A DNA stretch of 8,587 nt from contig DATIHT010000084.1 in assembly GCA_035480415.1 (NCBI GenBank), positions 1-8,587 on the forward strand. Direction: 5' to 3'. Numbering within the stretch: the stretch's first letter is position 1; every line of letters begins with the position of its first letter. The stretch is from DATIHT01 sp035480415. Lineage in GTDB: Bacteria > Patescibacteriota > Microgenomatia > Curtissbacterales > GWA2-41-24. Positions 1 to 6,644 of this stretch are shown piece by piece. The position numbers and the translations under genes are program-made. The notes below the pieces were generated by a model. It was not told the DNA's origin. It saw nothing but the letters and a program-made list of their open reading frames with translations, and did no database searches.

Positions 1-1
1 T

Positions 2-676
2 GAGATTATCTTGCCAGAGCTTTACGAATGCTTTTCTGTAGAACAAAAAAGCCCGAAAAGACACCATATTTTCGACGTTGGCACACACTGTACATTTAGC
101 ATGAAGTTCTGTCCGTCTAAAGATGTGATTGTTCGTTTTGCGACTCTGCTTCATGATGTGGGTAAGGCAAAAGTTGCCAACGTAACTGAGGAGGGAGTTA
201 GAACCTTTTATAATCACGAAGTTGTTGGGGCACGAATTGCTAACGATATCTCAAAAAGATTAAGTCTTTCCAATGTTCAAAAAGAAAAGATATTTAAACT
301 TGTTAGGTGGCATCAATTTAGTGTCGGTGAGGACCAGACAGACAAGGCATTAAGACGCTTTATTAACAACGTAGGAATTGAAAATGTAGAGGATATGATG
401 GATCTGAGAATTGGTGACCGCTTGGGTGGAGGACTTCAACAACCTGAGTCATGGAGACTTAAGTTGTTTAGGCAAAGGCTAAAAGACGTTTTAAAAAAGC
501 CATTTACTGTTGCCGATTTGAAAATAAGTGGTAATGACGTTATGAAAGAATTGGGAATAAAACCAGGACCAAAAGTTGGAGAGGTTTTGGGCAAACTTTT
601 TGAAGAAGTTGTTGAGGATGATAGTAAAAATAACCGTGAGTACCTACTCAAACGCTTGAAGGAATTATTTTCTTAG
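2..676 (+). CDS. cca: CCA tRNA nucleotidyltransferase / poly(A) polymerase family protein, C-terminal part (5' end outside window)
   Basis: This family adds or repairs the 3' CCA end of tRNAs in the cytoplasm, using CTP and ATP. Only the C-terminal 224 codons are present; the frame is open to the left edge, so the TTG at 11 is not a real start and the catalytic head domain lies outside. Visible is an HD phosphohydrolase-type domain: a candidate metal-binding His near 86, the LLHDVGKA motif with His-Asp at 152-157, a YNHE motif near 209-220, and an RWH motif around 305-313. The stretch ending DLRIGDRLGGG (about 401-433) and the C-terminal LKISGNDVMKELG segment (from 518) are typical of the bacterial CCA-adding/poly(A) polymerase tail that contacts tRNA. 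The TAG stop at 674-676 overlaps the end of convergent secF by 12 bp. Family assignment is firm. CCA-adding versus A-adding specificity cannot be told without the head domain. Confidence 0.88.
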   Translation, partial: EIILPELYECFSVEQKSPKRHHIFDVGTHCTFSMKFCPSKDVIVRFATLLHDVGKAKVANVTEEGVRTFYNHEVVGARIANDISKRLSLSNVQKEKIFKLVRWHQFSVGEDQTDKALRRFINNVGIENVEDMMDLRIGDRLGGGLQQPESWRLKLFRQRLKDVLKKPFTVADLKISGNDVMKELGIKPGPKVGEVLGKLFEEVVEDDSKNNREYLLKRLKELFS

Positions 677-1546
677 TTTTTGAAAAACAACCAAAAGTGG
701 TGAGGCGTTGAAAATTGAAGAGTAGGTACCGGAAATTACCCCAATCAGGAGCGCCAACACGAAAGTTTTGACTGATTGTCCTCCAAAAAGTAACAGCGCA
801 AGAAGAACAAAAATAACTGTAAGTGATGTGTTAAGAGAACGGGCAAATGTTTGCAATATTGAATGATTAACCACTGATTCAAAACTCTGATCATCGTATT
901 TTTTAAGATTCTCGCGAACTCTGTCGAAGACAACAATTGTGTCGTGTACAGAAAACCCAAGAACTGTCAGTAGTGCCGTTATAAATAGGGAATCTATTTC
1001 AACGTCTAGGAAATGTCCGAGGATTGCAAAAACTCCAACTACAACCACAACATCGTGAACAAGGGCAATTATGGTACAAATTCCAAAAACTATTCCAGAC
1101 GCAGGTTTTGGTACTTTTCTAAAAGCCCACGAGACATACAGAACTATTGCTACTATTGAAACTGCAACTGCGGTGACGGCTTTTTTTGTTAATTCCTGTG
1201 AAATCACCGGCCCTACTGTTTCCAGCCGCAGGTCTTGAGTGTCACCGTACGATTCTTTTATTTTTGTTTTTAGGTCGTTAATTTTATTCTCATCTGTGGC
1301 TTTCATTCTAATTAAAACTGAGTCTGGCGAGGTGTTTGCAGTTGAGCCAACCTGGGCGCCTTGGTCGTTTAGTAAATTGCCAACTTGCTGAGAATCCAGC
1401 TGGCTTTCTGCTTTTATTTCCCAAAGAGTTCCACCGGAAAAATCGATGCCTAGTTTTAGTCCCCAGGTTTTTAGCGCAATTACACCGGGAATAATTATGA
1501 GAAGTGATAGAGCAAAAAATAGGTTTCGATATCTGATTATGTTCAT
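665..1546 (-). CDS. secF: protein translocase subunit SecF
   Basis: SecF is an inner-membrane subunit that, with SecD, uses the proton gradient to pull secreted proteins out of the SecYEG channel and release them. The 293-aa protein has an N-terminal membrane segment (about residues 9-26), then the conserved GIDFSGG motif (33-39), a short periplasmic-type domain, a VGPVIS motif (111-116) and five further hydrophobic segments. LVHDVVVVVG (162-171) and SVHDTIVVFDRVREN (199-213) are SecF signature regions, and GTYSSIF follows at 273-279. Length is normal for an unfused SecF. The ATG at 1546 starts directly before the first membrane segment, but no Shine-Dalgarno sequence is seen in the 20 nt before it. 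It lies 56 bp downstream of secD, and the gap contains a strong hairpin. Co-transcription with secD is likely. Its 3' end overlaps the convergent cca-like gene. Confidence 0.96.
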   Translation of the reverse strand: MNIIRYRNLFFALSLLIIIPGVIALKTWGLKLGIDFSGGTLWEIKAESQLDSQQVGNLLNDQGAQVGSTANTSPDSVLIRMKATDENKINDLKTKIKESYGDTQDLRLETVGPVISQELTKKAVTAVAVSIVAIVLYVSWAFRKVPKPASGIVFGICTIIALVHDVVVVVGVFAILGHFLDVEIDSLFITALLTVLGFSVHDTIVVFDRVRENLKKYDDQSFESVVNHSILQTFARSLNTSLTVIFVLLALLLFGGQSVKTFVLALLIGVISGTYSSIFNASPLLVVFQKLRK

Positions 1547-1557
1547 GATTACTTAGT

Positions 1558-1603
1558 GTACAAGGAACGACCAAACATAACATGTTAAGGTCGCACCTTG
1601 TAC
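1558..1603 (-). promoter_or_regulatory. Intercistronic hairpin between secD and secF
   Basis: The arms 1558-1565 (GTACAAGG) and 1596-1603 (CCTTGTAC) pair perfectly over 8 bp. Inside them 1568-1572 (CGACC) pairs with 1589-1593 (GGTCG), separated by a 2x2 internal loop and closed by a 16-nt loop. After a 2-nt bulge, three more bases (1553-1555 with 1604-1606) can extend the base of the stem. The structure nearly fills the secD-secF gap and touches the secD stop codon (1603-1605). No U-run follows it on the minus strand, so it is not a standard intrinsic terminator. It may set the SecD:SecF ratio or protect mRNA ends; that role is inference. Confidence 0.7.
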
Positions 1604-2907
1604 TAAATTTTTCTAACCCAAAAAATTCTGAGTAGTGTTCTACTTACTGTTATTGCGCTAAACATTGATACCAGAATTCCAATTGCCAGTGTTAGCGCAA
1701 AACCCCTAATTGAACCTGTCCCAAAGTTAAACAAAATTGCTGTTGTTATTAAAGACGAAATATTAGAATCTTTGATAGATGACCAGGCCCTGTTGAAGCC
1801 TGCATAAAGTGCTTCGTGTTTTGGTTTCCCCCATCTTAACTCTTCTTTTATTCTTTCGAAAATTAAAATGTTGGCATCTACTGCCATACCAATTGAAAGT
1901 ACAAAACCGGCAATGCCCGCTAAGGTTAGGGTAACCGGTACTAATTTAAAGACGGCAAAAGAAATTAGAGTATAGATTGCCAGTGCTGTTACTGCAAAGA
2001 TACCAAGCACATTGTAGTAGGCAATCATAAAAATGCTGACTGCGGCAAGACCAATTGCTGCTGCATAAATACTTTTGTGGATTGAATCGCTACCAAGTGT
2101 TGGCCCTACCCTTGTTTGGCTTTCTATTTTTAATGGTACCGGCAGTGCCCCTGCATTCAGTTCTACTGCCAACTGTTTTGAACCGTCTGCTGTAAAATGG
2201 CCTTCTATTTGTGCTCTGCCATCTGCAATTTCGGCATTGACGATTGGGGCGGAAATTAGTTGATCGTCTAAATAAATAGCAACAGGTTTGCCCAGATTAT
2301 TTTTAGTAATATCTGCAAATTTTTTGGCACCCTCATCGTTGAATTCCAAGCTTACAACATAACCAGGGTTTTGAGGATTTTGGCTGGGTTGAGCTTGCGC
2401 CCTTTTTAGATCTTTACCGGTTAAACCTGTGCTTTGGTAATATTCCGGCAGTGCTGCTATCGTTGATTCCGGCGGTGCATCTGCTTTTAGTGTTTTAAAC
2501 TCTAATTGCGCGGTTTTTTTAACTATTGAGACTGCCTGATCTACATTTGAAATTCCTGCAATTTCTACAATTAATCTGTATTGCCCTTGAGTTTTTGCAG
2601 ATTGAATTACAGGTTCTGCGACACCAAGCGAATTTATTCTATTTTCTATGATGTTTTGTGCCGATTCCAGCGCCGTGTCTCTGTCGCCTTCCGGAACCTG
2701 AGACATATCTGCAGACATTGTTAACTGAACACCGCCGGCAAGGTCTAAACCAAGTTTTGGCTCTAAATCTCTTTTTAAAAATTGCTTAAGATATTGCGGG
2801 TGAACAAAATAATAATTTTTGAATGCCAAACGTGGAAGGTCTATGTAAAGTGCTGCTATGGTAAGAAGAATTATAAAGAACAGAATTTTCCTTGGGCTTT
2901 TTTGCAT
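1603..2907 (-). CDS. secD: protein translocase subunit SecD
   Basis: SecD is the larger partner of SecF in the proton-driven complex that completes Sec-dependent export. The 434-aa protein has one N-terminal membrane segment (about 8-27), the LGLDLAGG motif (52-59), an ENRINSLGVAEP motif of the first periplasmic domain (about 88-99), then a region ending GALPVPL (253-259) and VGPTLG (267-272). Five C-terminal membrane segments follow, carrying the conserved VDANILIFERIKEEL block (343-357), whose aspartate belongs to the conserved region linked to proton flow. It is short compared with proteobacterial SecD (around 600 aa) but normal for Gram-positive-like and CPR forms, in which the periplasmic P1 domain is compact. 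The ATG at 2907 lies 8 nt after a consensus extended -10 element. Secretion partners SecYEG are not in the window. Confidence 0.97.
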   Translation of the reverse strand: MQKSPRKILFFIILLTIAALYIDLPRLAFKNYYFVHPQYLKQFLKRDLEPKLGLDLAGGVQLTMSADMSQVPEGDRDTALESAQNIIENRINSLGVAEPVIQSAKTQGQYRLIVEIAGISNVDQAVSIVKKTAQLEFKTLKADAPPESTIAALPEYYQSTGLTGKDLKRAQAQPSQNPQNPGYVVSLEFNDEGAKKFADITKNNLGKPVAIYLDDQLISAPIVNAEIADGRAQIEGHFTADGSKQLAVELNAGALPVPLKIESQTRVGPTLGSDSIHKSIYAAAIGLAAVSIFMIAYYNVLGIFAVTALAIYTLISFAVFKLVPVTLTLAGIAGFVLSIGMAVDANILIFERIKEELRWGKPKHEALYAGFNRAWSSIKDSNISSLITTAILFNFGTGSIRGFALTLAIGILVSMFSAITVSRTLLRIFWVRKI

Positions 2908-2915
2908 TACCCAAG

Positions 2916-2924
2916 ATTATATCA
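2916..2924 (-). promoter_or_regulatory. Extended -10 promoter of secD
   Basis: On the minus strand this reads TGATATAAT: a perfect TATAAT at 2921-2916 preceded by the TGn extension. It ends 8 nt before the secD ATG. No good -35 hexamer is found 16-18 bp upstream, as expected where an extended -10 compensates. Transcription would begin at or within a base or two of the ATG, implying a leaderless or nearly leaderless mRNA. It lies in the 36-bp gap after the 422-aa gene, so secDF can have its own transcript as well as read-through. Confidence 0.65.
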
Positions 2925-2943
2925 AGCAAATGGGAAATTTAAT

Positions 2944-4212
2944 CTATTCAGTATTATTTTTTCTTTTAGAAGATCGAGTTCTACTAGATGACTCGTACTG
3001 ATCGTCATCATCTGGAATCTGTGCGCTGGCGTTTAGTTCCTCTTCTCCCTGATCTGTTTCGTCTTCAGTAGTCTCGAACCTAGAAAGGTCCACTCTCTGA
3101 CCATTTAGTGTAATGTATGATACTTCCTCAACGCCTTCTGCTTTCTCACCTTCTACTTCCTGGTCTTGTATTGTCTGACCTTTTTGCAATGCTTTTAATT
3201 TTTCTTCAAGGTTTTCTGGTTCTTTCTCACTTGATAATTGTTCGATAATTTTTGGGTTGCCTTCCAATTTCCTCACTAGAGTAGGAAGTTTTCTTCTTGA
3301 AAATTCTCCGCTTAAAAAAAGCTCCAGAACCGTTTGCGGGTCTTCAGGCATTTCATAATCTGGGTCGGAATTTCTGATATTTTCTAAAATTTGACGAGAG
3401 GTTTTTTTAGAATCCATGTGATATTTTGCTGATTCGAGATTTTTCCAGCTTGTGGGCGGAACAAACCAAGACACTCTTCTACTCATTTGATGGATAAAGT
3501 CGCCAGTGTATGCTGTGTTAATCATCGCAAGAACTTGAGCGTTATCTCCTTCGTTGAATCTTATAAGAGTAAGTCCATTTACGCGGAGTTCTACTTCCGC
3601 ACCCTTTCCTGTTACTGAAAGCTCGTCTAGATAACGTGTTGTTTTTGCGGTTTCATCTGCCAGTTCAGTCATACTGGCCTCATTGTCGCCTTCTGCAAAA
3701 GATTTTATAGTAGCTAACATGTCTGCTCTCAGTACTCTAAGTGTCTCTGGTTTTCTATCTAGCTCTACTAGGGAGGCTTGATGATCTATGGCGAGTCTTA
3801 ATAGATTACTAAATAAAAGAACCGAGGCGTAACTCATGGCTTCTCTGTTAATTAGTGCTTCAGGATCTTTTCTTAAATAAAATTCGCCTATTGTAAATGA
3901 AACTGCAAAATGAGGGCCTTGCGTAGATCCGTTTAAAACAATCGCATCGAAGTCTCTTTTATTAGAGATGGGCTGTACTGGAAGATCTCTTTCAATGATG
4001 GCTTTGGCGATGGGGCTTGTGGCAATAACTTGTCTTTTATCCTCTTCGTTGATTGCCGCAGCTGATTTGAAGATCACTCTACCAGGCTCAGTAAGCCCGG
4101 CATTAATACCATATTGCTGAAGAATTTGATCTGTTATTCGGATACAGTCTTGAGCCCTTTTTGTTTGCACTGCCAGGGCTTCAAGTTTGTTCGTAGAAGC
4201 TGTTTCGACCAT
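2944..4212 (-). CDS. hypothetical soluble protein, 422 aa, with acidic disordered C-terminus
   Basis: I do not recognise this family. The protein has no signal peptide or membrane segment and should be cytoplasmic. Residues 1 to about 310 look like a folded mixed alpha/beta region: a helical start, a segment rich in hydrophobic strands near 88-112 (FDAIVLNGSTQGPHFAVSF), a long helix around 122-150, and a second strand region at about 205-220. Two tryptophans sit at 249 and 256 in a SWFVPPTSW stretch. From about residue 325 it is dominated by Glu, Gln, Asp and Ser and is probably disordered. It ends in an acidic run (DDDD at 401-404) followed by a basic Arg/Lys tail. A short hydrophobic island, VSYITLNGQRVDLSRF at about 364-379, may be a docking motif. 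The ATG at 4212 is supported by a promoter 6 nt upstream. It precedes secD by 36 bp, but no link to export is evident in the sequence. Confidence 0.85.
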   Translation of the reverse strand: MVETASTNKLEALAVQTKRAQDCIRITDQILQQYGINAGLTEPGRVIFKSAAAINEEDKRQVIATSPIAKAIIERDLPVQPISNKRDFDAIVLNGSTQGPHFAVSFTIGEFYLRKDPEALINREAMSYASVLLFSNLLRLAIDHQASLVELDRKPETLRVLRADMLATIKSFAEGDNEASMTELADETAKTTRYLDELSVTGKGAEVELRVNGLTLIRFNEGDNAQVLAMINTAYTGDFIHQMSRRVSWFVPPTSWKNLESAKYHMDSKKTSRQILENIRNSDPDYEMPEDPQTVLELFLSGEFSRRKLPTLVRKLEGNPKIIEQLSSEKEPENLEEKLKALQKGQTIQDQEVEGEKAEGVEEVSYITLNGQRVDLSRFETTEDETDQGEEELNASAQIPDDDDQYESSSRTRSSKRKNNTE

Positions 4213-4218
4213 TCGGAA

Positions 4219-4247
4219 ATTATATCAAACCTATAATAGTTTTACAA
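4219..4247 (-). promoter_or_regulatory. Promoter of the 422-aa gene, predicted leaderless
   Basis: Minus-strand -35 TTGTAA (4247-4242), a 17-bp spacer and a perfect -10 TATAAT (4224-4219) preceded by TGA, giving an extended -10. Only 6 nt (4218-4213) separate the -10 from the ATG at 4212, so the expected start of transcription is the A of the ATG. There is no Shine-Dalgarno sequence. This is the best-formed promoter in the minus-strand block. Confidence 0.8.
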
Positions 4248-4264
4248 GGGATTTTGAGATGAAA

Positions 4265-4846
4265 TTACTGAAGTTTTACCATTTCCTCTTCGTCGCCAAT
4301 TAGCATAACGCGAGGTTTGGAAAGGATACTCATGACAAAGGGGTCTCTGCGGCTTTTTCGGAAGGTGAACTCTTCTTCTGTCATCGGCGTAAAGTTTATT
4401 TCTCTTGTTCTTCTTGCTTCTTCTTCTCTTACTATTGCGCCCAACTCCGGCAATACAATTGTGCCTACAACAAACAGATCGACATCGTTTTGAGTGTAAG
4501 GCTTACCTCTTACGAAAGAACCCGAAAGCATCGCGTAACGAACTTTCCCTAATTTTGCTTTGTTGCTAAGAATGGCCCCTCCTAGTCCTACTGACTTGTT
4601 TACCATTGAGAGAAGCTCGAAGTAGAATTGAAAATCTTTTTTGGCACCGTAAAATCTTCTGTTTGCTCTCCACTCTGACGCGAGTAAGCCTGTCTTTTCC
4701 AGACGAGCCAATTCTCTTCTTACTGCGTTTATCTCCTCGTCCACGCGTCTGACTATATCCCTAACATGATAAATTTGGTCCGGATTACCTAAGAAGAGTT
4801 CAAGAATTTTAACACGAACTTTAGAAATCAATAAATCGATCAGCAT
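4265..4846 (-). CDS. winged-helix DNA-binding / nucleotidyltransferase domain protein
   Basis: The 193-aa protein combines two recognisable parts. Residues about 5-68 fit a winged helix-turn-helix of the ArsR/MarR-like type: SKVRVKILELFLGNP, then a recognition-helix region around 35-53, then a wing ending NRRFYGAKK. Residues about 100-165 carry a minimal nucleotidyltransferase core: GS at 109-110 (LSGSFVRG), the metal-binding pair D121 and D123 in NDVDLFVVG, and an acidic E149 in REINFTP as a candidate third carboxylate. Such proteins are related to the MNT/HEPN-type minimal nucleotidyltransferases, but no HEPN partner gene is adjacent. The reaction, probably nucleotidyl transfer to a protein or small molecule, is not determined. 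The ATG at 4846 is preceded by an AAAAGGG ribosome-binding-like stretch 5 nt upstream. It follows the DUF3048-like gene by 41 bp and has its own candidate promoter. Confidence 0.85.
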   Translation of the reverse strand: MLIDLLISKVRVKILELFLGNPDQIYHVRDIVRRVDEEINAVRRELARLEKTGLLASEWRANRRFYGAKKDFQFYFELLSMVNKSVGLGGAILSNKAKLGKVRYAMLSGSFVRGKPYTQNDVDLFVVGTIVLPELGAIVREEEARRTREINFTPMTEEEFTFRKSRRDPFVMSILSKPRVMLIGDEEEMVKLQ

Positions 4847-4869
4847 TTGTACCCTTTTAGTTTATGGAC

Positions 4870-4898
4870 AGAATATATGGAGCAGGCTTAATAGTCAA
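4870..4898 (-). promoter_or_regulatory. Candidate promoter of the winged-helix/nucleotidyltransferase gene
   Basis: Minus-strand -35 TTGACT (4898-4893) overlaps the last codons of the upstream DUF3048-like gene. A 17-bp spacer leads to -10 TATTCT (4875-4870). The predicted start near 4863 gives a leader of about 17 nt containing AAAAGGG, so this gene would have a short led transcript, unlike its leaderless neighbours. The -10 matches consensus at only four of six positions, so confidence is moderate. Confidence 0.5.
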
Positions 4899-6012
4899 CA
4901 GTGTTGCCAACCGGAATCGTTTCGATCCAAATTAAACCTCTGTTTAGCTCTACTTCTTTACCTTTTGCATCGACAAATTTTGTCCTGGCAGCTCTTGATG
5001 CCTTTGTCCATTTACCTTTTATTGCCTGGCCGTCCATGAAAATCAGGGCGTCTCCTGAACCAATTGTGCCGTAAAGTAAATGGCCATCCGGATAACCGTC
5101 GTTGGCTTTTCTTTCAGTTTCAAACTGAACTACCAGGGTTTTTGCCGAGAGATTTTCACTGGTAAGTGGATCTATTGCAGCATCGGTCCCGTAAAACTTC
5201 TTGTAAACATTGGCTGTTTTGTCGTACTGCCATGTTTCTGTGTAATCCGGCTGACTTGCCCAAAAAGGAACGACTATTGGTTTTTGGTCGCCTCTTTTCT
5301 CGAGCGCTGCATCGTCTTTAAATTTCCATGATGTGAAATTTTTGTCCCATCTTACGCCTTTATCGTCTTCGGGTCCCCATTTTCTCTGGTCTGCGGCATC
5401 CCAAAGCTTTTTGGTAGTTGAGTGAACATTGTGAGGTGCAAGTTTGTCTGTACCTCTCCAGTATGTAGGGAATCCCAAACCAAATTGGTCCATATCGCGA
5501 ATTGAGTATGTTCTTATCTGGCCTAGTGCGTCTGCCGGACCGTCTGTGTTTGCACCGCCAACGTGGGAATATAGCGCATCATATTCCGAAACCCAATCTA
5601 AAAAGTATGTCCTGGCACTTCTAATTGGTGCTATGTCGCCAGCATCCTGACAGAGGAAAAGTGCCATGTGTCTTGTTATTCCGCCTTCTGCTACTGCTTC
5701 GTAAACAATGTCTGCCCTGGAAAGACCAATAACCGGTCTTGCATCTGTATGATTTTCGACCATGACTGCAAGTGGTCTTCTTTTATCCCACTGGTCTTTT
5801 CTACTTTTTGTGTAGAGTGCTCCGTTTAGCGGACAGGGTTGATCTTTGGCACCTTCTTCGCTGCCAGATGTTATGTCTGTTAAATTACCAAATGGTGTTG
5901 TTATGTTAAGAGGTTTTTTAAGGACCGAATTGAAAACCAGATACGAAAGTCCGGCAGAGACAAAATAAAGGATTAGACCTGCTATTGCTATTTTTAAAAC
6001 TTTTGATTTCAA
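4888..6012 (-). CDS. DUF3048 (YerB-like) domain protein, membrane anchored
   Basis: The 374-aa protein starts with a basic N-terminus and one hydrophobic segment (about 7-28), which predicts an anchor with the bulk outside the cytoplasm. No lipobox is apparent, unlike the YerB lipoprotein of Bacillus subtilis. The region from RRPLAVMVENHTDARPV (78-94) through SRADIVYEAVAEGGITR (98-114) and PIRSARTYFLDW (129-140) is the characteristic N-terminal half of the DUF3048 family. The C-terminal half ends GLIWIETIPVGNTVDY, also typical. The molecular function of the family is unknown. The start is a TTG at 6012, one base after the TAA stop of the upstream DUF4446-like gene. With no Shine-Dalgarno sequence there, translational coupling is likely. 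The two probably form an operon of envelope-associated proteins, perhaps with the winged-helix gene 41 bp downstream. Confidence 0.9.
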   Translation of the reverse strand: MKSKVLKIAIAGLILYFVSAGLSYLVFNSVLKKPLNITTPFGNLTDITSGSEEGAKDQPCPLNGALYTKSRKDQWDKRRPLAVMVENHTDARPVIGLSRADIVYEAVAEGGITRHMALFLCQDAGDIAPIRSARTYFLDWVSEYDALYSHVGGANTDGPADALGQIRTYSIRDMDQFGLGFPTYWRGTDKLAPHNVHSTTKKLWDAADQRKWGPEDDKGVRWDKNFTSWKFKDDAALEKRGDQKPIVVPFWASQPDYTETWQYDKTANVYKKFYGTDAAIDPLTSENLSAKTLVVQFETERKANDGYPDGHLLYGTIGSGDALIFMDGQAIKGKWTKASRAARTKFVDAKGKEVELNRGLIWIETIPVGNTVDY

Positions 6013-6013
6013 T

Positions 6014-6481
6014 TTACTTTTTGCGTAGAGCTTTATCTACTGCTTCCTTTTCTTCTTTTGAAAATTGATAGTTTTGTGCCTGACCTTTTGAAACTGGTTT
6101 GGCGTAGACTCTTGTCGTTGCTCTTGAGTGCAATGAAGAGATAACTACGCCGTTATTCTCTCCATCTAAAAATGCTGCGACGAAACTTTGATCTCCGCCA
6201 GTATCTTCAAATGGATTAAATCTAATTATTGCATATTTTTGAAAGTTTTGTAAATTCTGATTTTCTAGTTTTGTTACTTCTGCTGTCAGTTGATTTATCC
6301 TTTTTGAATCCAGATCCGACTTTTTTGCTAAATTTTCGATTAGCTGATTTAAATTAATCCCCGTTGCGCCTTTTGTGAGTTTTTTATATTGGCCAAGTGT
6401 TTTTATGAGATAAAAGCTTAGTGCTGTTAGCCAGAGGGCGACTGCTGCCAAAACGTAAAGTGCGATTTGAATTCGATCCAT
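6014..6481 (-). CDS. DUF4446 family membrane-anchored protein
   Basis: With the start at the ATG at 6481 the protein is 155 aa: an N-terminal hydrophobic segment (about 4-26), a stretch rich in Lys, Asn and Gln with coiled-coil character (about 40-78), and a C-terminal domain. That domain contains KYAIIRFNPFEDTGGDQSF, then VAAFLDGENNGVVISSLHSR and VYAKPVSKG, the conserved blocks of DUF4446, whose function is unknown. A frame-consistent ATG also exists at 6499. I prefer 6481 because a promoter with -35 TTGTAA, 17-bp spacer and an extended -10 ends 8 nt upstream of it, and the -10 itself overlaps codons of the longer form. Transcripts from this promoter therefore could not encode the 6499 start. 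The stop is one base from the TTG start of the DUF3048-like gene. Confidence 0.85.
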   Translation of the reverse strand: MDRIQIALYVLAAVALWLTALSFYLIKTLGQYKKLTKGATGINLNQLIENLAKKSDLDSKRINQLTAEVTKLENQNLQNFQKYAIIRFNPFEDTGGDQSFVAAFLDGENNGVVISSLHSRATTRVYAKPVSKGQAQNYQFSKEEKEAVDKALRKK

Positions 6482-6489
6482 GTCTGCAG

Positions 6490-6518
6490 GTTTTATCATG
6501 GAAAAATACTAATTACAA
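6490..6518 (-). promoter_or_regulatory. Promoter of the DUF4446-DUF3048 operon
   Basis: Minus-strand -35 TTGTAA (6518-6513), 17-bp spacer, -10 TAAAAC (6495-6490) with a TGA extension. The -35 hexamer and spacer length are identical to those of the 422-aa gene's promoter. The 8-nt distance to the ATG at 6481 predicts a leaderless transcript starting at that codon. The -10 matches consensus at four of six bases, partly offset by the extension. Confidence 0.6.
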
Positions 6519-6567
6519 GATGGTAGCTTTTTGCGTTTTGATATGTCTTCCTTTTAATCATAGATTC

Positions 6568-6587
6568 CCACGGCCTAAAGGCCGTGG
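6568..6587. repeat. GC-rich palindrome A (REP-like hairpin)
   Basis: CCACGGCC at 6568-6575 pairs perfectly with GGCCGTGG at 6580-6587 around a TAAA loop. It sits in the divergent intergenic region, where no terminator is needed, and no U-run follows on either strand. A related hairpin lies 51 bp downstream, and both are followed by a TTCGCTCARAAT stretch (A at about 6599-6608, B at about 6644-6653). It resembles the palindromes recognised by IS200/IS605 or REP-associated (RAYT) Y1 transposases. That link is inference, since no transposase gene is present. Confidence 0.7.
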
Positions 6588-6618
6588 TTCTCTGATCTTC
6601 GCTCAAAATTCACTTCAT

Positions 6619-6644
6619 CCACGGGATGAATCCCGTGGTTTTTT
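6619..6644 (+). repeat. GC-rich palindrome B (REP-like hairpin with T-tract)
   Basis: CCACGGGA at 6619-6626 pairs with TCCCGTGG at 6631-6638 around TGAA, and six Ts follow at 6639-6644, so by form it would act as an intrinsic terminator on the plus strand. No plus-strand gene precedes it, so its role as a gene terminator is doubtful. It may insulate against stray transcription or simply be part of a REP-like unit with palindrome A. An alternative 7-bp hairpin, TTCATCC (6614-6620) with GGATGAA (6624-6630), uses the same bases and excludes this one. Confidence 0.65.

Noticed and set aside
637..660. Short palindrome GAGTACCTACTC near the end of the cca-like gene as a terminator for secF.
   Set aside because: The stem is 5 bp with a 2-nt loop, it lies within coding sequence and the T-run on the minus strand is too far away.
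676..690. GTTTTTGAAAAAC after the cca-like stop as a terminator.
   Set aside because: It is AT-only in the stem apart from the ends, with no room for a loop, and lies inside secF.
1576..1590. Possible extended -10 TGTTATGTT on the minus strand as a separate secF promoter.
   Set aside because: Only four of six match in the -10, there is no -35, and the bases belong to the hairpin loop and arm.
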